From positions 1-64,000 of the forward strand of contig CAJUCI010000004.1 of the NCBI GenBank assembly GCA_910584825.1: a DNA stretch of 64,000 bases. The letters are read 5' to 3'. A program made the translations under genes and the position numbers. Within the stretch, counting starts at the first letter, position 1. Every line of letters starts with the position of its first letter. Shown piece after piece: positions 17,146 through 27,037 of this stretch. This DNA is from an uncultured Duncaniella sp. (GTDB lineage: Bacteria > Bacteroidota > Bacteroidia > Bacteroidales > Muribaculaceae). A model generated the notes under the pieces. The model saw nothing but the letters and a program-made list of their open reading frames with translations, had not been told where the DNA came from and did not search any database.

Positions 17146-18168
17146 TCATTGACGCTTTGCGGATTGCGATTTAAAGGTGCTGTCAAGGAATTTTACCGTG
17201 TAACCGATGGTCTCGTCAACCCAAGGGTGGAAAAACCAGAAGGGGTGCACGTCGACATCAATCTCATGACACTCGGAATAGATGCCGAGCGCATCGTAAA
17301 GCGAGCGCAGATAATCGCGTCCGTCATGATAGCGGGGCAGGCCGCTGTTGATGAAACATATCGGGGCCGAGGCGGGTGTGACCCAGTTGACAGCCGAAGC
17401 CTCGTTCCAGTTGTCGGGCGAATCCTTATAGAGTCCGCCGAGCCAAGTGGCATTGACATGCAGTTTGCCGCGCTTGTTGAAATAATCCTCAGAGTCGGCG
17501 ATATTCTCTGGCGAGACGAATGTGGCGATGCCGTCCATGCTTACTATCGCCTGGACATCGCTCGACACCTTGCCCCATTTACCTTTCCCCTCATGGCGGG
17601 CCGAGCCGTTGGTGACACCGGCAAGGGTGGCAAGCTGCGCACCGGCCGAGCAGCCGGAGATAGCGATTCGGTCAGGGTCTATGCCATACTTCTTGGCGTT
17701 CTTTCTCGCCCATCTTATGGCGGTCTTCACGTCATGCAGTCCGGCCGGATAAAGGGCCTCGGGAATCAGGCGGTATTCTACGGGTATGGTCACATATCCG
17801 GCCTTGGCTATCTGCTGGGCCATCGGCACCTGCAGCGAGCGGTCGCCCGAGTTCCATCCGCCGCCGTGCACCATGAGCAGGGCGGGATAGATGCTGTCGT
17901 TGTCGGGGCGGAACACATCGACATGCAGGTCACGCGGGCCGAAGGGGGTCTTGTCAAAATGGGTATATACGACATTCTCGTAAGCCTTCACTCCGGCAGG
18001 GAGAGTCGGGAGCATGAGCTTTGCCTCGGGATGCTTCTTGATGACCTTCTTATTTGTAGACCATACTGTGAATGAGGTGTCGCGGGGCACATCGTTGTTC
18101 ACCTTGGCACCGCAGGGAACTGCAACCGCCCCGATGAGGGCGAGTGCTAAAAGAAATGAGGATTTCAT
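17146..18168 (-). CDS. Secreted alpha/beta hydrolase, probable carbohydrate esterase
   Basis: The 340-residue enzyme has a signal peptide (about 1-21). The hormone-sensitive-lipase-type oxyanion motif HGGGW is near residue 100, the nucleophile elbow is GCSAGAQ near 174, and likely acid and base are Asp (HDGRDYL, about 285) and His (DVHPFW, about 309). It lies 18 bases after the pectate lyase gene, so it is probably cotranscribed and may remove acetyl or methyl groups that block the lyase. This role is inferred from context; the family also includes peptidases and other esterases. Confidence 0.82.
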   Translation of the reverse strand: MKSSFLLALALIGAVAVPCGAKVNNDVPRDTSFTVWSTNKKVIKKHPEAKLMLPTLPAGVKAYENVVYTHFDKTPFGPRDLHVDVFRPDNDSIYPALLMVHGGGWNSGDRSLQVPMAQQIAKAGYVTIPVEYRLIPEALYPAGLHDVKTAIRWARKNAKKYGIDPDRIAISGCSAGAQLATLAGVTNGSARHEGKGKWGKVSSDVQAIVSMDGIATFVSPENIADSEDYFNKRGKLHVNATWLGGLYKDSPDNWNEASAVNWVTPASAPICFINSGLPRYHDGRDYLRSLYDALGIYSECHEIDVDVHPFWFFHPWVDETIGYTVKFLDSTFKSQSAKRQ

Positions 18169-18186
18169 GGCATGCAGGTATTATCG

Positions 18187-19986
18187 TTATTTAATCACCT
18201 TGTCTGACTCCACGCGTCCGTCGGTATAGATTATGCGACGGATATTGATGCCTTGCGCAGGTTCGGCAAGGCGCACGCCGTGGAGGTTATAGTATTCGAT
18301 TCGCTCGACCTCACCGGCATTCATCTCTATGTCGGCGATGCCTGATTTGTCAAGTTCGGGATAATACTCGTCAACGGCATCGATGGCGTCGGCATTGCCG
18401 GCCTTCATGATGTGCTCGACGAGCGAATTGGCATAAACCTCGATATTGGTGTACCATCCGCGTGAGTCAAGGGTGTATCCGTTGGCATCATTCACGGCGG
18501 GGTCGAGACCGTAAGCCCTCTCCCACTCGTCAGGAATACCATCGCCGTCAGTGTCATATCCGGCAGGACGGGTATTGCTTGCAAGCACAGGGTATTCCGC
18601 AGTTTTAGGCTCAATCGTTCCATCCGGGTCGTTGATAAAATCGAGTATACCCTTAGTCTTAGAAGTCGGATAAACCTTGCCGTTTATGTCTTTATAAGCG
18701 ACATCACCATAATATGTCACTGTGCCTGTACGTGCCTCTTCAAAATATCTTGCGTCCGTGCCGTCGCGATACAGGCTGGCACCGCAATAACCCAAAATAT
18801 TCTCATAGACACCCTCAGCTCCGTGAGTCGTGGTCATACCGTAATCGGTAGGCTCATCGAGCTTGAGTTTTATATAATCGGTGCCGTTAACATTTAAGTA
18901 TTGCTGATTCTCACCAAACTTATGGTCGGCATCCTTGATATACCTCTCACCGTTAGCGGTGTACAGGCCCGAGTCATAAGATACTCCTTTCCAGTCATAT
19001 CCGGCAGGCTCAGATGCCGATGCCACATAATTGCCTGAAATGAAATAACGGCTCGAATAGCCATACAATTCAGGATGTTTACTGTCACCGTTTCCGCTCG
19101 AGCATACGCTGACCTCAGTGACACGAGTCTTATGTTTCGTGCCGGGGCCTGCCTTGTAGTAATTGTTGACCATGTTGATATATCCACCACCGGGGCCTCC
19201 GTAACATCCACCCGTACCCCAGTTGTATATCAGGCAGTTTCGGAAATCGACACGCTCGGCATCAACCGTATTGATATATTTTGTGTCATCATATCCATCC
19301 CAGCTATATCTCGCGCCATTGAAACGTGGCGCACGGTTCTGGACATGGGCTATGAAATTATGATGAAATGAAGCGTTTTTGCCACCCCAAATGCCACCGT
19401 AGCTATGTGCGCCCTTAGAGTGGCCGGGATTGGCAAGGCCCTCGGCCACAGTGCACCATTGCATCGTAAAATTACGGTTATCATAGAATGACGCAACCTC
19501 GTCAATGCTCCATGAGAACGAGCAATGGTCAAACATCAGGTCTTTACATCTCCTGAAATACACCGCATCGGCTCCATCATTCACATCCTTTACCTGTGAA
19601 CGGCGGCTACGGATAAATCGGACAATGACGTTATTGGTTGCACCTTCTTTTGCCGGTTTTAGAGTAAAATATCTGACAGTGACACCTCCTTCAGGAGCCG
19701 TTTGTCCGAGGATGGTAGTGTTTGACCCTATTGTCAGGTCAGACTTGAGGTCAATATATCCGCTTACATCAAAAACGATTATCTTCTTGTCATTACCTTT
19801 GACAGCCGCACGAAGCGAGCCGGTGCCGGAGTCATTGAGGTTGGTGACGTGAATCACTTTGCCGCCTCGGCCGCCGGTAACATAACGTCCGTGGCCTTCG
19901 GCTCCGGGAAATGCCGGGATTGCCTCGTCGGCCATCACAGGGAGGGCAAGAGACAGCATTGCTATCGGGAGTAAAAATTTCTTCAT
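18187..19986 (-). CDS. Pectate lyase-like parallel beta-helix protein with sorting-type tail
   Basis: The protein likely cleaves pectin backbone by beta-elimination (PL1-like). Signal peptide is at 1-19. PAFPGAEGHGRYVTGGRGG opens the beta-helix, which runs to about 390 with repeated strand-turn units and a WCTVAEGL / FHHNFIAH core resembling PL1 calcium-site regions. A calcium-binding thrombospondin-3-like motif DTDGDGIPDEWE is near 490. The last 45 residues (VERIEYYNLHGVRLAEP... ending in KVIK) resemble the short C-terminal sorting tails of Bacteroidales secreted proteins. First of two genes with the esterase. Exact PL subfamily is uncertain. Confidence 0.85.
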   Translation of the reverse strand: MKKFLLPIAMLSLALPVMADEAIPAFPGAEGHGRYVTGGRGGKVIHVTNLNDSGTGSLRAAVKGNDKKIIVFDVSGYIDLKSDLTIGSNTTILGQTAPEGGVTVRYFTLKPAKEGATNNVIVRFIRSRRSQVKDVNDGADAVYFRRCKDLMFDHCSFSWSIDEVASFYDNRNFTMQWCTVAEGLANPGHSKGAHSYGGIWGGKNASFHHNFIAHVQNRAPRFNGARYSWDGYDDTKYINTVDAERVDFRNCLIYNWGTGGCYGGPGGGYINMVNNYYKAGPGTKHKTRVTEVSVCSSGNGDSKHPELYGYSSRYFISGNYVASASEPAGYDWKGVSYDSGLYTANGERYIKDADHKFGENQQYLNVNGTDYIKLKLDEPTDYGMTTTHGAEGVYENILGYCGASLYRDGTDARYFEEARTGTVTYYGDVAYKDINGKVYPTSKTKGILDFINDPDGTIEPKTAEYPVLASNTRPAGYDTDGDGIPDEWERAYGLDPAVNDANGYTLDSRGWYTNIEVYANSLVEHIMKAGNADAIDAVDEYYPELDKSGIADIEMNAGEVERIEYYNLHGVRLAEPAQGINIRRIIYTDGRVESDKVIK

Positions 19987-20057
19987 ATGGTATTATTTTA
20001 AGGCGTTGTTATTTGTGAAAATTCCCGAACCTATACAAAGGGAATTTTAAGAATTGC

Positions 20058-20163
20058 AGGAGCGACGGCTTTAGCAGTCGATATGACATAAACCTATTAG
20101 TTTAGACCAATGAATCATTGGCTGATACGTCGTTTCATATCGACGGCTAAAGCCGTCGCTCCT
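20058..20163. repeat. REPIN-like paired palindrome, family B copy 1
   Basis: The arms 20058-20086 and 20135-20163 match over 28 of 29 positions as inverted repeats. Each arm itself carries a small palindrome, GACGGCT-AA-AGCCGTC at its best in the right arm. Two REP-like units facing each other form a REPIN. It lies between the typA stop and the pectate lyase start, two genes on the same strand. Confidence 0.85.
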
Positions 20164-20252
20164 ACCTTGCGGGGGTGTCGTGCAACACACCCTATCAGTC
20201 AGGTTACCCTATCCTGCTGCGCCCTTACGGCCACAGGACGGGAACGGGGGTA

Positions 20253-22049
20253 TTACTTGTTGGCGCGCTTGCGCTCAAGCTCATCGAGGATGATTTTGCG
20301 CAGACGCAGATGGTGGGGGGTCACCTCGACATACTCGTCCTCCTTGATATACTCAAGGGCCTCCTCAAGCGAGAATACTACGGGCGGGATGATACGGGCC
20401 TTGTCGTCGGCACCGCTGGCACGCATATTGGTGAGTTTCTTTGACTTGGTGACGTTGACCACGATGTCGTTATCCTTGGCGTTCTCGCCCACGACCTGTC
20501 CGGCATACACCTCCTCCTGCGGGAAGATGAAGAAGCGGCCGCGGTCCTGGAGCTTGTCGATGGCATAGGCATATGCCGTGCCGGCCTCCATCGCGATGAG
20601 CGAGCCGTTGGTGCGACGCTCGATGTCGCCTTTCCAAGGCTGATACTCATGGAAGCGGTGAGCCATGATAGCCTCGCCGGCCGATGCGGTGAGCACATTG
20701 TTGCGCAGACCGATAATGCCGCGTGAGGGGATGAGGAACTCGAGATGTATGCGGTCGTTCTGAGTGTTCATGGTCACCATCTCACCCTTGCGGCGTGTGA
20801 CCATGTCGATAATCTTGGATGAATACTCCTCGGGCACATTGACGGTGAGCATCTCGACAGGCTCGCACTTCTTGCCGTCAATCTCCTTGATGATAACCTG
20901 AGGCTGGCCCACCTGCAGCTCGAAGCCCTCGCGACGCATGGTCTCGATAAGAACGGAGAGGTGGAGCACGCCGCGGCCGAATACGGTCCAGGTGTCCTCA
21001 TGCTCGGCCTTGGAGACACGGAGCGCGAGGTTGCGGTCAAGCTCCTTGGCCAGACGGTCGGCGATGTGGCGCGAGGTCACATACTTGCCGTCCTTGCCGA
21101 AGAATGGAGAGTCATTGATGGTGAAAGTCATCGACATAGTAGGCTCGTCGATGGCGATGCGGGGCAGAGGCTCGGGATTGTTGATGTCGGCCACGGTGTC
21201 GCCGATTTCAAAGCCCTCGATGCCCACAAGCGCGCAGATGTCGCCGCTCTTGACGCTCTGCACCTTCTTGCGGCCCATTCCCTCGAATGTGTGCAGCTCC
21301 TTGATGCGCTGCTTGACGATGGTACCGTCCTTCTTGCAGAGGGCGATGTCCATACCCTCGCGCAGCTCGCCACGATGCACGCGGCCTATGGCGATACGGC
21401 CCACATAGCTGCTGAAGTCGAGCGATGTTATGAGCATCTGAGCGTCGCCCTCGAGGGTCTTAGGCTCGGGGATGTACTCGATGATGGCGTCAAGTACGGG
21501 GGTGATATTGTCGGTGGGTTTGTTGAAGTCGGTGCTCATCCAGCCGTTCTTGGCCGAACCGTAGATGGTGGGGAAGTCGAGCTGGTCCTCGGTGGCATCG
21601 AGATTGCACATGAGGTCAAACACCATCTCCTGCACCTCGTCGGGGCGGCAGTTGGGCTTGTCGACCTTATTGATTACCACCACGGGCTTGAGCCCCATCT
21701 GGATGGCCTTCTGAAGCACAAAGCGGGTCTGGGGCATCGGGCCTTCAAAGGCGTCGACGAGCAGCAGACAGCCGTCGGCCATGTTGAGCACACGCTCCAC
21801 CTCACCGCCGAAGTCGGCGTGGCCCGGAGTGTCGATTATATTGATTTTATAATCGTTATAGTTGATGGATACGTTCTTGGAAAGAATCGTTATGCCACGC
21901 TCGCGCTCGAGGTCATTGTTATCAAGTATAAGTTCGCCGGTCGATTGGTTGTCGCGGAATAGTTTGCCGGCAAGGAGCATCTTGTCAACGAGAGTGGTCT
22001 TGCCATGGTCAACGTGAGCGATGATGGCAATGTTACGAATCTTTTGCAT
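20253..22049 (-). CDS. typA: Translational GTPase TypA/BipA
   Basis: TypA is an EF-G-like GTPase that binds the ribosome and helps 50S assembly, mostly at low temperature or under stress. The 598 residues are standard. G1 motif AHVDHGKTT is at 11-19, followed by RGITI (G2), DTPGHADFGGEVERV (G3) and NKVDKPNCRPDE (G4). The C-terminal half holds the EF-G-like III and V domains and the TypA-specific domain with VVGENAKDNDIVVNVTK. It has its own promoter with a leader of about 18 bases and is separated from the OmpA-like gene by 67 bases. Confidence 0.97.
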   Translation of the reverse strand: MQKIRNIAIIAHVDHGKTTLVDKMLLAGKLFRDNQSTGELILDNNDLERERGITILSKNVSINYNDYKINIIDTPGHADFGGEVERVLNMADGCLLLVDAFEGPMPQTRFVLQKAIQMGLKPVVVINKVDKPNCRPDEVQEMVFDLMCNLDATEDQLDFPTIYGSAKNGWMSTDFNKPTDNITPVLDAIIEYIPEPKTLEGDAQMLITSLDFSSYVGRIAIGRVHRGELREGMDIALCKKDGTIVKQRIKELHTFEGMGRKKVQSVKSGDICALVGIEGFEIGDTVADINNPEPLPRIAIDEPTMSMTFTINDSPFFGKDGKYVTSRHIADRLAKELDRNLALRVSKAEHEDTWTVFGRGVLHLSVLIETMRREGFELQVGQPQVIIKEIDGKKCEPVEMLTVNVPEEYSSKIIDMVTRRKGEMVTMNTQNDRIHLEFLIPSRGIIGLRNNVLTASAGEAIMAHRFHEYQPWKGDIERRTNGSLIAMEAGTAYAYAIDKLQDRGRFFIFPQEEVYAGQVVGENAKDNDIVVNVTKSKKLTNMRASGADDKARIIPPVVFSLEEALEYIKEDEYVEVTPHHLRLRKIILDELERKRANK

Positions 22050-22070
22050 CTTTCTCTAAAATTTAGGGTG

Positions 22071-22078
22071 CAAAGTTA
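22071..22078 (-). promoter_or_regulatory. -7 box of typA
   Basis: TAACTTTG on the minus strand, 22 bases before the start codon. No convincing -33 element at the usual distance. Confidence 0.55.
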
Positions 22079-22116
22079 CGATTTTTCTTCAATTCCCGCA
22101 ATATTAGATGTGACAA

Positions 22117-24087
22117 TCAGTACATCTGATAGTCAAACGTCAGCACCTGGAACTCCGTGCGGCGGTTAATCTGGTCGGCCACCTCTTGGTCCGCCTCGGG
22201 GAGGGTGAGTATGTATGCCTCGTCAAGCACCTGACCTTCGGGAAACTGCGGATACTCGCGGGCAATGCGCTTGGTAACGGTCTTGGGGCGCGACTCGCCG
22301 TAGCCCTGCGCCTGCAGACGGTCGGGGGCTATACCGGCCTCTATCAGATAGTCAACCACGCTTGCTGCCCTGCGCTGCGAGAGCGAGATGTTATACTCGT
22401 CAGTGCCCCAGCGGTCGGTGTGCGAGGCCATCTCGATGGTGATGTTGGGGTTGTCGCGCAGCATGCCCACAAGCTCGTCGAGCGCGGTGCGCGACTCGGG
22501 GCGGAGCGTGGCCTTGTCGAAATCGTAGAATATATTCTCGAGGATATTGGGCTTGGAGATGGAGGCGAGGATGAAGTCTATGCCATACTCGGCATCCTCC
22601 TCGGCGGTGTCGGATGTGAACTGCTGCTTGGCGTTGAGATACCCCTTGGCCCCGGCAAGCATGACGTAGCTCACGCCACGCTCAAGCGGGAATGAGAATG
22701 AGCCGTCGGGCTTGGCAAACGCCTTCTGATTAGAGCCGTCGTCACCCACAATGCGTATGATGGCATTAGGCACAGGCTCCTCGTCCTTATCGAGCACCCA
22801 GCCCGAAATCAGCACTTTGAGGTCGGGAAGCTCGAAAGAATAGAGGTGGTCATAGCCACGGCCATCGCCGCGATTGGAGCTGAAATATCCGGCATCGCGC
22901 CCGGGTGTGGCATAGGTCATGCCGAAATCATCACCCTCGGAGTTGATGGGTGCGCCCATATTCTCCACGAGCCATCCGCCCGAGGGGGTCATGGTGGCGC
23001 GGAATATGTCAAGTCCGCCCAGACCGGGGTGGCCGTCGGAGGAGAAATACATCACTGAGTCAGTGAGCATGTAGGGGAACACCTCGTCACCCGGGGTGTT
23101 GATGGCCTCACCGAGATTTTCAAGACTGCCGGCACGCTCGCGCAGGTTGATGCGCCAAAGGTCCTTGCCGCCGTGGCCGGGCATGTCGGATGAGAAATAC
23201 AGCCACTCGCCCGAGGGGCTGACGGCGGGATGTCCGTATGAAGAGAGTGTGTCGGCGGTTATCTCCAGCTTTACAGGCGCGCTCCACTGGGCATCAGAGC
23301 GTTGCGAGGTGTAGATTTCAGTGCCGGTGTTGGATGACGGCTTGCGTATGGCACGGGTGAGATACATCGTCGAGCCGTCAGGCGAGAATGAGCATATGCC
23401 CTCGTCCCACTCCGAGTTAAGCTCGCCCTCCACCGGCTCGGGACGTTGCCACTGCCCAAGCTCGTTCTTGCGGGCCATCCATATGTCACTGCGCTTCATA
23501 CCTGTAATCTCACTGCGCGCAGTGCCTTTGACCTTTTCGTTTGTGGTGGTGAAGTAGAGCACATCGCCGTTGAACATGGGTGAGAAATCCGAACGGCGCG
23601 AGTTGAAGAGCGTGGCATTGCGCACGACGTAGCGCGTCTTGTTCTTCTTAATCTCGGCGGCCTTGCGTGCTCCGGCCAACTGGCGGGCGGCATTCTCGTC
23701 GGTGGGATACAACGCGAGATACTCCTCATAAGCCTTAATAGCCTGAGGATACGCACCCTGCCCGTGCTGGGCCTGGGCAAGACGGAGCACTATCGAGCTG
23801 TCGGGATAGCCGTAGCGCAGTGCGTTCTGATAGGCCGCGGCGGCACGGGCATCCTGGCCGAGCAGACGGTGGCACTCGGCCATCTTGTAGGCCACCTCGG
23901 CACGCTGCGCACGCTGTTCGCGCGGCTTCAGCTTGTTATATATCTTGCGATAGGTCTTGGAGGCGTCAAAATATTCGCCACGGGCCATCTGCTCGTCGGC
24001 CACACTCATCTTGGCCCCGGAGCATGATGCAAGCAGGACCAGAGCCGACACTATATATAATATATGTGTAAATCTTTTCATCGTCAT
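22117..24087 (-). CDS. PorE-like OmpA-family lipoprotein (TPR, beta-propeller, CRD, OmpA)
   Basis: The order of parts in these 656 residues is lipoprotein signal with Cys22 (LLASC), TPR helices (about 30-150), PD40/WD40-like blades (about 160-425), a carboxypeptidase-regulatory-like beta sandwich (about 430-510) and a C-terminal OmpA peptidoglycan-binding domain (about 525-650; NPNITIEMASHTD and LSQRRAASVVDYL). This order matches PorE of Porphyromonas gingivalis, which anchors the type IX secretion machinery to peptidoglycan. Without other T9SS genes in view the assignment stays an inference. The start could be Met1 or Met3. It follows rnz by 10 bases, so both are cotranscribed. Confidence 0.85.
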   Translation of the reverse strand: MTMKRFTHILYIVSALVLLASCSGAKMSVADEQMARGEYFDASKTYRKIYNKLKPREQRAQRAEVAYKMAECHRLLGQDARAAAAYQNALRYGYPDSSIVLRLAQAQHGQGAYPQAIKAYEEYLALYPTDENAARQLAGARKAAEIKKNKTRYVVRNATLFNSRRSDFSPMFNGDVLYFTTTNEKVKGTARSEITGMKRSDIWMARKNELGQWQRPEPVEGELNSEWDEGICSFSPDGSTMYLTRAIRKPSSNTGTEIYTSQRSDAQWSAPVKLEITADTLSSYGHPAVSPSGEWLYFSSDMPGHGGKDLWRINLRERAGSLENLGEAINTPGDEVFPYMLTDSVMYFSSDGHPGLGGLDIFRATMTPSGGWLVENMGAPINSEGDDFGMTYATPGRDAGYFSSNRGDGRGYDHLYSFELPDLKVLISGWVLDKDEEPVPNAIIRIVGDDGSNQKAFAKPDGSFSFPLERGVSYVMLAGAKGYLNAKQQFTSDTAEEDAEYGIDFILASISKPNILENIFYDFDKATLRPESRTALDELVGMLRDNPNITIEMASHTDRWGTDEYNISLSQRRAASVVDYLIEAGIAPDRLQAQGYGESRPKTVTKRIAREYPQFPEGQVLDEAYILTLPEADQEVADQINRRTEFQVLTFDYQMY

Positions 24088-24097
24088 ATATTTCGAA

Positions 24098-25021
24098 TCA
24101 GGAAATCAAATCTACCCTCAGCCCTTCGTTGGCAAGGATGGTGGAGGGGAAAACGGTCACAGCCTCGTCAAGCAGAGGTTGCTCGCCTTGCAGATAACGC
24201 TTGGAGAAATGGCCTATTATCAGACGGTTCGCGCCTGCGTCACGTGCCGTCATAGCCGCCTGCAACGATGTAGAGTGGCCGCGTTCAAGAGCGGTAGACT
24301 CGAGCGACGAATGATAAGTGGCCTCGTGATACACCGTGTCGACCCCTGCGATGTCGCGGGCCACGCGAGGGTTATACATCGTGTCGCTGCAATAAGCATA
24401 GCTCACCGACGGGTCGGGCGGAGTGGTCAGCCGGTCGTTGGGAACGACGGTGCCGTCGGGCTTCACATAGTCGGCCCCCTCCTTGATGGCCTGAAGCTGT
24501 GAGACGGGTATGCCGAGATACTTCACCATGTCGCCCCGCAGATGGCGCAGTTTGGGCTTCTCGCGGAATATGAATCCCGTGCATGCTATGCGGTGATACA
24601 GGGGGAATGTCTCGACCGTGAGGGCAGAATCCTCATATATCACACGCCGCTCGCCCAGCTCAATAATGTCATACACTATCTCGTAGGAACTCTGGCGGTT
24701 GAAAAAATCCATCCATGACTTCAGCAGTTCGGCTCCCTCGCGAAACAGGTGGATTGTCACACGCCCCTGCACACCGTGGAGCGACATCGTGGACAGCAGA
24801 CCGGGCAGACCGAAGAAATGGTCGCCGTGGAGATGCGAGATGAATATGTGGCCGAGACGCGAGAACTTTAGCCCCATGCGGCGGAAAGATGACTGCGCGC
24901 CTTCGCCGCAATCAATCATGAAGAGCTTGTCGCGGAAATCCACGACCTGACATGACGGCTGATGGCGCGCCGAGGGGGTGGCCGACCCGCAACCCAATAT
25001 GTCTATTTGAAATTTTGCCAT
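24098..25021 (-). CDS. rnz: Ribonuclease Z
   Basis: RNase Z trims the 3' end of tRNA precursors. It is a metallo-beta-lactamase-fold enzyme; the metal motif SHLHGDH is at 62-68 and further ligands are in HEATY (near 240) and GHFSKRY (near 275). The length of 307 residues fits the short bacterial form. It has its own -7 box and leads into the PorE-like gene. Confidence 0.95.
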   Translation of the reverse strand: MAKFQIDILGCGSATPSARHQPSCQVVDFRDKLFMIDCGEGAQSSFRRMGLKFSRLGHIFISHLHGDHFFGLPGLLSTMSLHGVQGRVTIHLFREGAELLKSWMDFFNRQSSYEIVYDIIELGERRVIYEDSALTVETFPLYHRIACTGFIFREKPKLRHLRGDMVKYLGIPVSQLQAIKEGADYVKPDGTVVPNDRLTTPPDPSVSYAYCSDTMYNPRVARDIAGVDTVYHEATYHSSLESTALERGHSTSLQAAMTARDAGANRLIIGHFSKRYLQGEQPLLDEAVTVFPSTILANEGLRVDLIS

Positions 25022-25038
25022 GAGTGTTTCTTTCGTTA

Positions 25039-25046
25039 CAAAGTTA
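25039..25046 (-). promoter_or_regulatory. -7 box of rnz
   Basis: TAACTTTG on the minus strand, 17 bases before the start codon; the leader would be about 13 bases. No -33 element at the usual distance. Confidence 0.55.
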
Positions 25047-25163
25047 ACACATTATCATGAATCGGGTTGCCTAAAGTGACAAAAATTACGTCTAAATTAC
25101 ACATCCAGCCCACAAGTGAGCATAAAATTAGGATGCCGGCAAGGTTTTTCGGCCGAAAATGAC

Positions 25164-25171
25164 TAATTTTG
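25164..25171 (+). promoter_or_regulatory. -7 box of the acyl-CoA ligase gene
   Basis: TAATTTTG followed by C, 29 bases before the start codon. The leader would be about 25 bases. Confidence 0.55.
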
Positions 25172-25200
25172 CACTAAATCATTAAACTTCTAATTACCAT

Positions 25201-26856
25201 ATGCAAGCTCGCGAAAGCCTCAATGAATATTTCAGAGACTCTATACGCAACAACTGGGAGCGTCCGGCACTGACCGACATGGGGTCGATAACCCTGTCAT
25301 ACAAGGATGTAGCCCGAAAGATTGCCAAGCTTCATATCCTTTACAAGGAGATAGGTCTACAACCCGGTGACAAAATAGCACTCTGCGGCAGGAACTCCTC
25401 ACAGTGGTGCGTGGCCTTCATCGCCACTCTCACTTACGGAGCGGTGATTGTGCCCATTCTTGCCGACTTCAAGCCCGATAACGTACAGCATCTCATCAAC
25501 CACTCCGATGCCAAGCTGGCCATCGTCGACGACAATGTGTGGGAGGCCCTCAACCCCGACGGCATGACTAAGATAGCAGGTGCGCTCAGCACCCGCGACT
25601 ACTCGCTTCTGCACTCCAACGATGAGCGTCTCACCCATGCCCGTGCCCACCTCAACGAGCTTTTCGGCCACGCTTACCCTGACCGATTCACCCCCGAGGA
25701 TGTGGAGTATTATAAGGAGGACCGCGACGAGCTGTGCCTCATATCCTACACTTCAGGCTCAACCGGCTTCTCGAAAGGTGTGATGCTCCCCTACCGCTCA
25801 CTGTGGTCAAACGTTCAGTACTGTCTCGACCACATCAAGTCAGACCCCGGCGACGGCGTGGTGTGCATGCTCCCGCTCGCCCACATGTACGGTCTGACCA
25901 TCGATATGCTCCGCCCCTTTGTGGCCGGCAACCATATCAATATCCTCACCCGCACCCCATCGCCCCGCGTGCTCATGGATGCGTTTGCCCAGGTGCGCCC
26001 GCGCTACATCGTGGCCGTGCCCCTCATCCTTGAGAAGATTATCCGCACCCGCGTGTTCCCGATGCTCGAGAAGCCTCTGATGAAGCTGATGCTCATGATG
26101 CCTTTTGTCGACGACCGTCTGTTGGCACGTGTGCTCGACCGCCTCAAGGAGACCTTTGGCGGCAATCTTCAGGAAATCATCATCGGCGGTGCGGCCCTCA
26201 ACAAGGATGTGGAACGCTTCCTGCGCCGCTGCGGATTTCCCTACACCGTGGGCTACGGCATGACCGAGTGCGGCCCGCTCATCTCATACGCACCGACAAC
26301 CGACAACCGCATGGCATCGTGCGGACGCATCGTTGACCGCGTGCAGGTCAAGGTGGCCTCGCCCAATCCTGCATCAGTCCCCGGCATACTTTATGTCAAG
26401 GGTGACAACAATATGCTCGGCTATTACAAGAATCCCGAAGCCACAGCCGAGGCTGTCGACGAGGACGGATGGATGTCGACAGGCGACATATGCAATCTTG
26501 ACGACGAGGGCTTCCTCTATATCCGCGGACGTGACAAGAATATGATACTCGGCCCGTCAGGCCAAAACATCTATCCCGAAGAAATCGAGGACAAGCTCAA
26601 CAACATGCCTTACGTGTCAGAGTCACTTGTAATCGATTCGGGCGCAGGACGACTCGTGGCTCTCATCTTCCCCGACCTCGAGAGCGCGCAGACCCAGGGC
26701 TACTCACATGCCGACATCGAGCGCATTCTTGACGACAACATCCGCACGCTCAACTCCTCGCTGCCCGGCTATTCGCAGATACAGTCATTCCGCATCCAGC
26801 AGGAGGAGTTCGAGAAGACCCCCAAACGCTCAATCAAGCGTTACCTCTATAAGTAA
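25201..26856 (+). CDS. AMP-dependent acyl-CoA ligase (long-chain fatty acid-CoA ligase type)
   Basis: The enzyme activates a fatty acid as acyl-AMP and then as acyl-CoA. The 551 residues contain the AMP-binding motif YTSGSTGFSKG (184-194), the GYGMTECGP loop (near 356), the DEDGWMSTGDI motif (near 420) and the C-terminal hinge RGRDKNMIL with a final catalytic Lys region (EEFEKTPKRSIKR). No signal peptide; cytoplasmic or membrane-associated. It is a lone gene with its own promoter. The acyl chain preference cannot be read from sequence. Confidence 0.92.
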   Translation: MQARESLNEYFRDSIRNNWERPALTDMGSITLSYKDVARKIAKLHILYKEIGLQPGDKIALCGRNSSQWCVAFIATLTYGAVIVPILADFKPDNVQHLINHSDAKLAIVDDNVWEALNPDGMTKIAGALSTRDYSLLHSNDERLTHARAHLNELFGHAYPDRFTPEDVEYYKEDRDELCLISYTSGSTGFSKGVMLPYRSLWSNVQYCLDHIKSDPGDGVVCMLPLAHMYGLTIDMLRPFVAGNHINILTRTPSPRVLMDAFAQVRPRYIVAVPLILEKIIRTRVFPMLEKPLMKLMLMMPFVDDRLLARVLDRLKETFGGNLQEIIIGGAALNKDVERFLRRCGFPYTVGYGMTECGPLISYAPTTDNRMASCGRIVDRVQVKVASPNPASVPGILYVKGDNNMLGYYKNPEATAEAVDEDGWMSTGDICNLDDEGFLYIRGRDKNMILGPSGQNIYPEEIEDKLNNMPYVSESLVIDSGAGRLVALIFPDLESAQTQGYSHADIERILDDNIRTLNSSLPGYSQIQSFRIQQEEFEKTPKRSIKRYLYK

Positions 26857-26888
26857 TTCTTAGATTCTATCAGGGGAGTCTGCCATAG

Positions 26889-27022
26889 TCCAAGAAAGGG
26901 ACAAAAAGACATAAGGGACAAAAGCGACATAAGTTTATTATTTTTGAATAATCATTGATTATCAAGATAATATATTTCTTATGTCGCTTTTGTCCCTTAT
27001 GTCTTTTTGTCCCTTTCTTGGA
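26889..27022. repeat. Long hairpin repeat, family A copy 2
   Basis: The arms 26889-26933 and 26978-27022 are perfect inverted repeats over 45 bases with a 44-base AT-rich centre that can pair further. This is the longest perfect stem in the window. It lies between two convergent genes (acyl-CoA ligase and CE12 esterase), 32 bases after one stop and 15 before the other. Confidence 0.95.
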
Positions 27023-27037
27023 TTATGTCTATTTAAT

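Noticed and set aside
17149..18075. 308-codon open frame opposite the esterase gene
   Set aside because: The esterase has complete catalytic motifs; the opposite frame begins inside its stop region and has no features.
20961..21962. 333-codon open frame opposite typA
   Set aside because: typA is unmistakable there and the antisense product shows no domain; a shadow frame.
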